Shown: piece by piece, positions 6,268 through 7,180 of the stretch
Layout: each line of letters begins with the position of its first letter
Position numbering within the stretch: the first letter of the stretch is position 1
From: Gammaproteobacteria bacterium
GTDB lineage: Bacteria > Pseudomonadota > Gammaproteobacteria > Steroidobacterales > SZUA-146
Assembly (NCBI GenBank): GCA_003228965.1
Contig: QIGP01000090.1
Span: forward strand, 1 to 7,180
Direction: 5' to 3'
Length of the DNA: 7,180 bases
The notes under the pieces: generated by a model
What the model was told of the DNA's origin: nothing
Databases searched by the model: none
Seen by the model: only the letters and a program-made list of their open reading frames with translations
Program-made: the position numbers and the translations under genes

Positions 6268-6360
6268 GGGAGGCGCCAGGGTTTAACCTGCGCCCGGCAT
6301 GGGGTGGCCGGGCAGTCATCCGCACAGGGAGGGCAGCGGACTAGCGTCATCACACGCTTA
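6240..6360 (-). ncRNA. Candidate small regulatory RNA at the Spot 42/ErsA locus
   Basis: About 120 bases on the minus strand, starting near 6358-6360 and ending in the T-rich tail near 6240. Seen in the sequence: a sigma-E type promoter at the right distance upstream; a first hairpin (AGCGT 6343-6347 with ACGCT 6354-6358); a second (TCCGC 6319-6323 with GCGGA 6336-6340) whose loop is CCCUCCC-rich; a third with a perfect 7-bp stem (GCCCGGC 6292-6298, GCCGGGC 6307-6313) and an ACCCC loop; and a terminator hairpin whose loop reads UCCCC. No coding frame is convincing. Known: the polA-engB gap holds Spot 42 in E. coli and the AlgU-dependent, roughly 130-base ErsA in P. aeruginosa, both on the polA strand as here. 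Inferred: an ErsA-like, Hfq-dependent RNA using C-rich loops to cover Shine-Dalgarno sequences. Ends and function are predictions; it could alternatively be a long polA 3' region. Confidence 0.62.
6249..6284 (-). terminator. Intrinsic terminator of the small RNA (and probably of polA)
   Basis: Arms at 6249-6261 and 6272-6284 pair over 13 positions with a single A-C mismatch, around a 10-base loop. On the minus strand the stem is followed by TTTCTTCTTATT. On the plus strand no T run follows beyond TTT, so it should be weak for engB. No other terminator was found between this and the polA stop 200 bp upstream, so polA transcripts probably end here too. Confidence 0.75.
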
Positions 6361-6365
6361 ATAAC

Positions 6366-6393
6366 TTTGAGTGAGCGTTTAGGGTTTAGTTCC
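6366..6393 (-). promoter_or_regulatory. Sigma-E/AlgU-type promoter of the candidate small RNA
   Basis: On the minus strand GGAACTA (6393-6387) is followed after exactly 16 bases by TCAAA (6370-6366). This is one base from the GGAACTT / TCAAA consensus for RpoE-type extracytoplasmic stress sigma factors, with standard spacing. The predicted start lies about 6-8 bases downstream, right at the base of the first hairpin. In P. aeruginosa ErsA is transcribed by the same sigma class (AlgU). Confidence 0.6.
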
Positions 6394-6468
6394 GAAAACT
6401 GAAAGTTTCTCAAACATGTATTTAAAAACAATAAGTTACAGCTTTACCTAATTCGGCGTACGGAATTC

Positions 6469-7180
6469 CTAGTGGGCTTCATCCCAGTTAGTTCCGCTAC
6501 CCGCATCAACCCTGAGTGGCACGTTCAGGCTGGCCGCGTCACACATGAGTCGAATCACTTCATTTTTCACAGATTCGAGCTGATCGCTTGCAACCTCCAG
6601 CACGAGTTCATCGTGAACCTGCATTAATAGACGCGCATCCACGTCAGATGTCTTGAGCCATTCATGTACAGACAACATGGCCAGTTTGATGATGTCGGCC
6701 GCCGTGCCCTGCATGGGGGCGTTGATGGCGCTACGTTCGGCGTACTGTCTGCGCTGCCCGTTGCGGGCGTTAATGTCAGGTAGATAGAGACGGCGTCCGA
6801 AGACCGTTTCGACATAACCGGTTTCTTTGGCCTGTTCCCGCGTGCGGTCCATGTAATTCTGAACGCCCGGATAGCGTTCGAAATAAACGTTCACGTAGTC
6901 CTGAGCGGCGTGTCTTGTAATGTTGAGCTGTTTGGCAAGCCCAAATGCCGACATGCCGTAAATCAGTCCAAAGTTAATCGCTTTGGCAGAGCGGCGCTGA
7001 TCGATGGTGACCTCATCGAGCGGCGTGTCGAATACTTCAGAGGCGGTTGCCTTGTGTACGTCACGATCTTCGGCAAATGCGAGTGTAAGCCCTTCGTCGC
7101 CTGACAAATGCGCCATGATGCGCAATTCAATTTGCGAGTAGTCAGCCGCCAGCAAGGTATAGCCTTTTGGTGCAATGAAC
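6469..7180 (-). CDS. polA: DNA polymerase I, C-terminal part (5' end outside window)
   Basis: The last 236 codons of polA plus its stop; the frame is open through the right edge, where the visible protein begins FIAPKGYT. It covers the palm and part of the fingers of the family A polymerase domain. Motif A DYSQIELR carries the first catalytic aspartate. Motif [15 protein letters not shown] has the dNTP-binding Arg, Lys and Tyr and a Phe at the position of E. coli F762. Motif C VHDE carries the second catalytic aspartate. The end (SGTNWDEAH) lines up with the E. coli C-terminus, so the 3' end is complete. DNA polymerase I fills repair gaps and removes Okazaki primers. The 5'-nuclease and proofreading domains cannot be seen. 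It is convergent with engB, with the small RNA candidate between them on the same strand as polA. Confidence 0.97.
   Translation of the reverse strand, partial: FIAPKGYTLLAADYSQIELRIMAHLSGDEGLTLAFAEDRDVHKATASEVFDTPLDEVTIDQRRSAKAINFGLIYGMSAFGLAKQLNITRHAAQDYVNVYFERYPGVQNYMDRTREQAKETGYVETVFGRRLYLPDINARNGQRRQYAERSAINAPMQGTAADIIKLAMLSVHEWLKTSDVDARLLMQVHDELVLEVASDQLESVKNEVIRLMCDAASLNVPLRVDAGSGTNWDEAH

Noticed and set aside
6459..6468. Possible polA terminator directly after its stop codon
   Set aside because: A short AATTC/GAATT pairing exists but has no GC-rich stem and no T run; the terminator at 6249-6284 is far stronger.

Overview
The window looks like the chromosome of a gammaproteobacterium, probably a marine or Pseudomonas-like lineage. 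The main evidence is the block dsbA - cytochrome c4 - engB - polA at 4067-7180, which is the order known from Pseudomonas. The PolA and EngB proteins are also clearly gammaproteobacterial in sequence. The species cannot be fixed from this window.

Layout from left to right. Positions 1-218 (minus) hold the N-terminal part of an IS-type transposase/integrase that leaves the window at the left edge; its start region looks damaged. Positions 328-1707 (minus) hold two genes in tandem: a cupin related to cysteine dioxygenase, then a membrane-anchored alpha/beta hydrolase. A 93-bp gap divides them from a plus-strand pair at 1801-3798, a small two-helix subunit (DUF4212 type) and a large sodium:solute symporter, which together should form a carboxylate uptake system. 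Positions 3799-4066 contain no gene, only weak hairpins and a strong terminator that serves the minus-strand genes to its right.

Positions 4067-5538 (minus) carry a di-heme cytochrome c4 followed by a DsbA-type thiol oxidase that, unusually, has a lipoprotein signal. Both act outside the cytoplasmic membrane and are probably co-transcribed. engB (5653-6267, plus) diverges from them. The last 237 or so codons of polA (minus) enter from the right edge.

The most interesting feature lies between engB and polA. On the minus strand there is a good extracytoplasmic-stress (sigma-E/AlgU type) promoter, GGAACTA-N16-TCAAA. About 120 bp of non-coding sequence follow it, folding into three or four hairpins with C-rich loops and ending in a strong intrinsic terminator. 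This is the locus that holds Spot 42 in enterobacteria and ErsA in Pseudomonas aeruginosa, so a small regulatory RNA of the ErsA kind is likely. Its terminator contains the engB stop codon. The rest of the window is mostly conserved housekeeping and transport functions.
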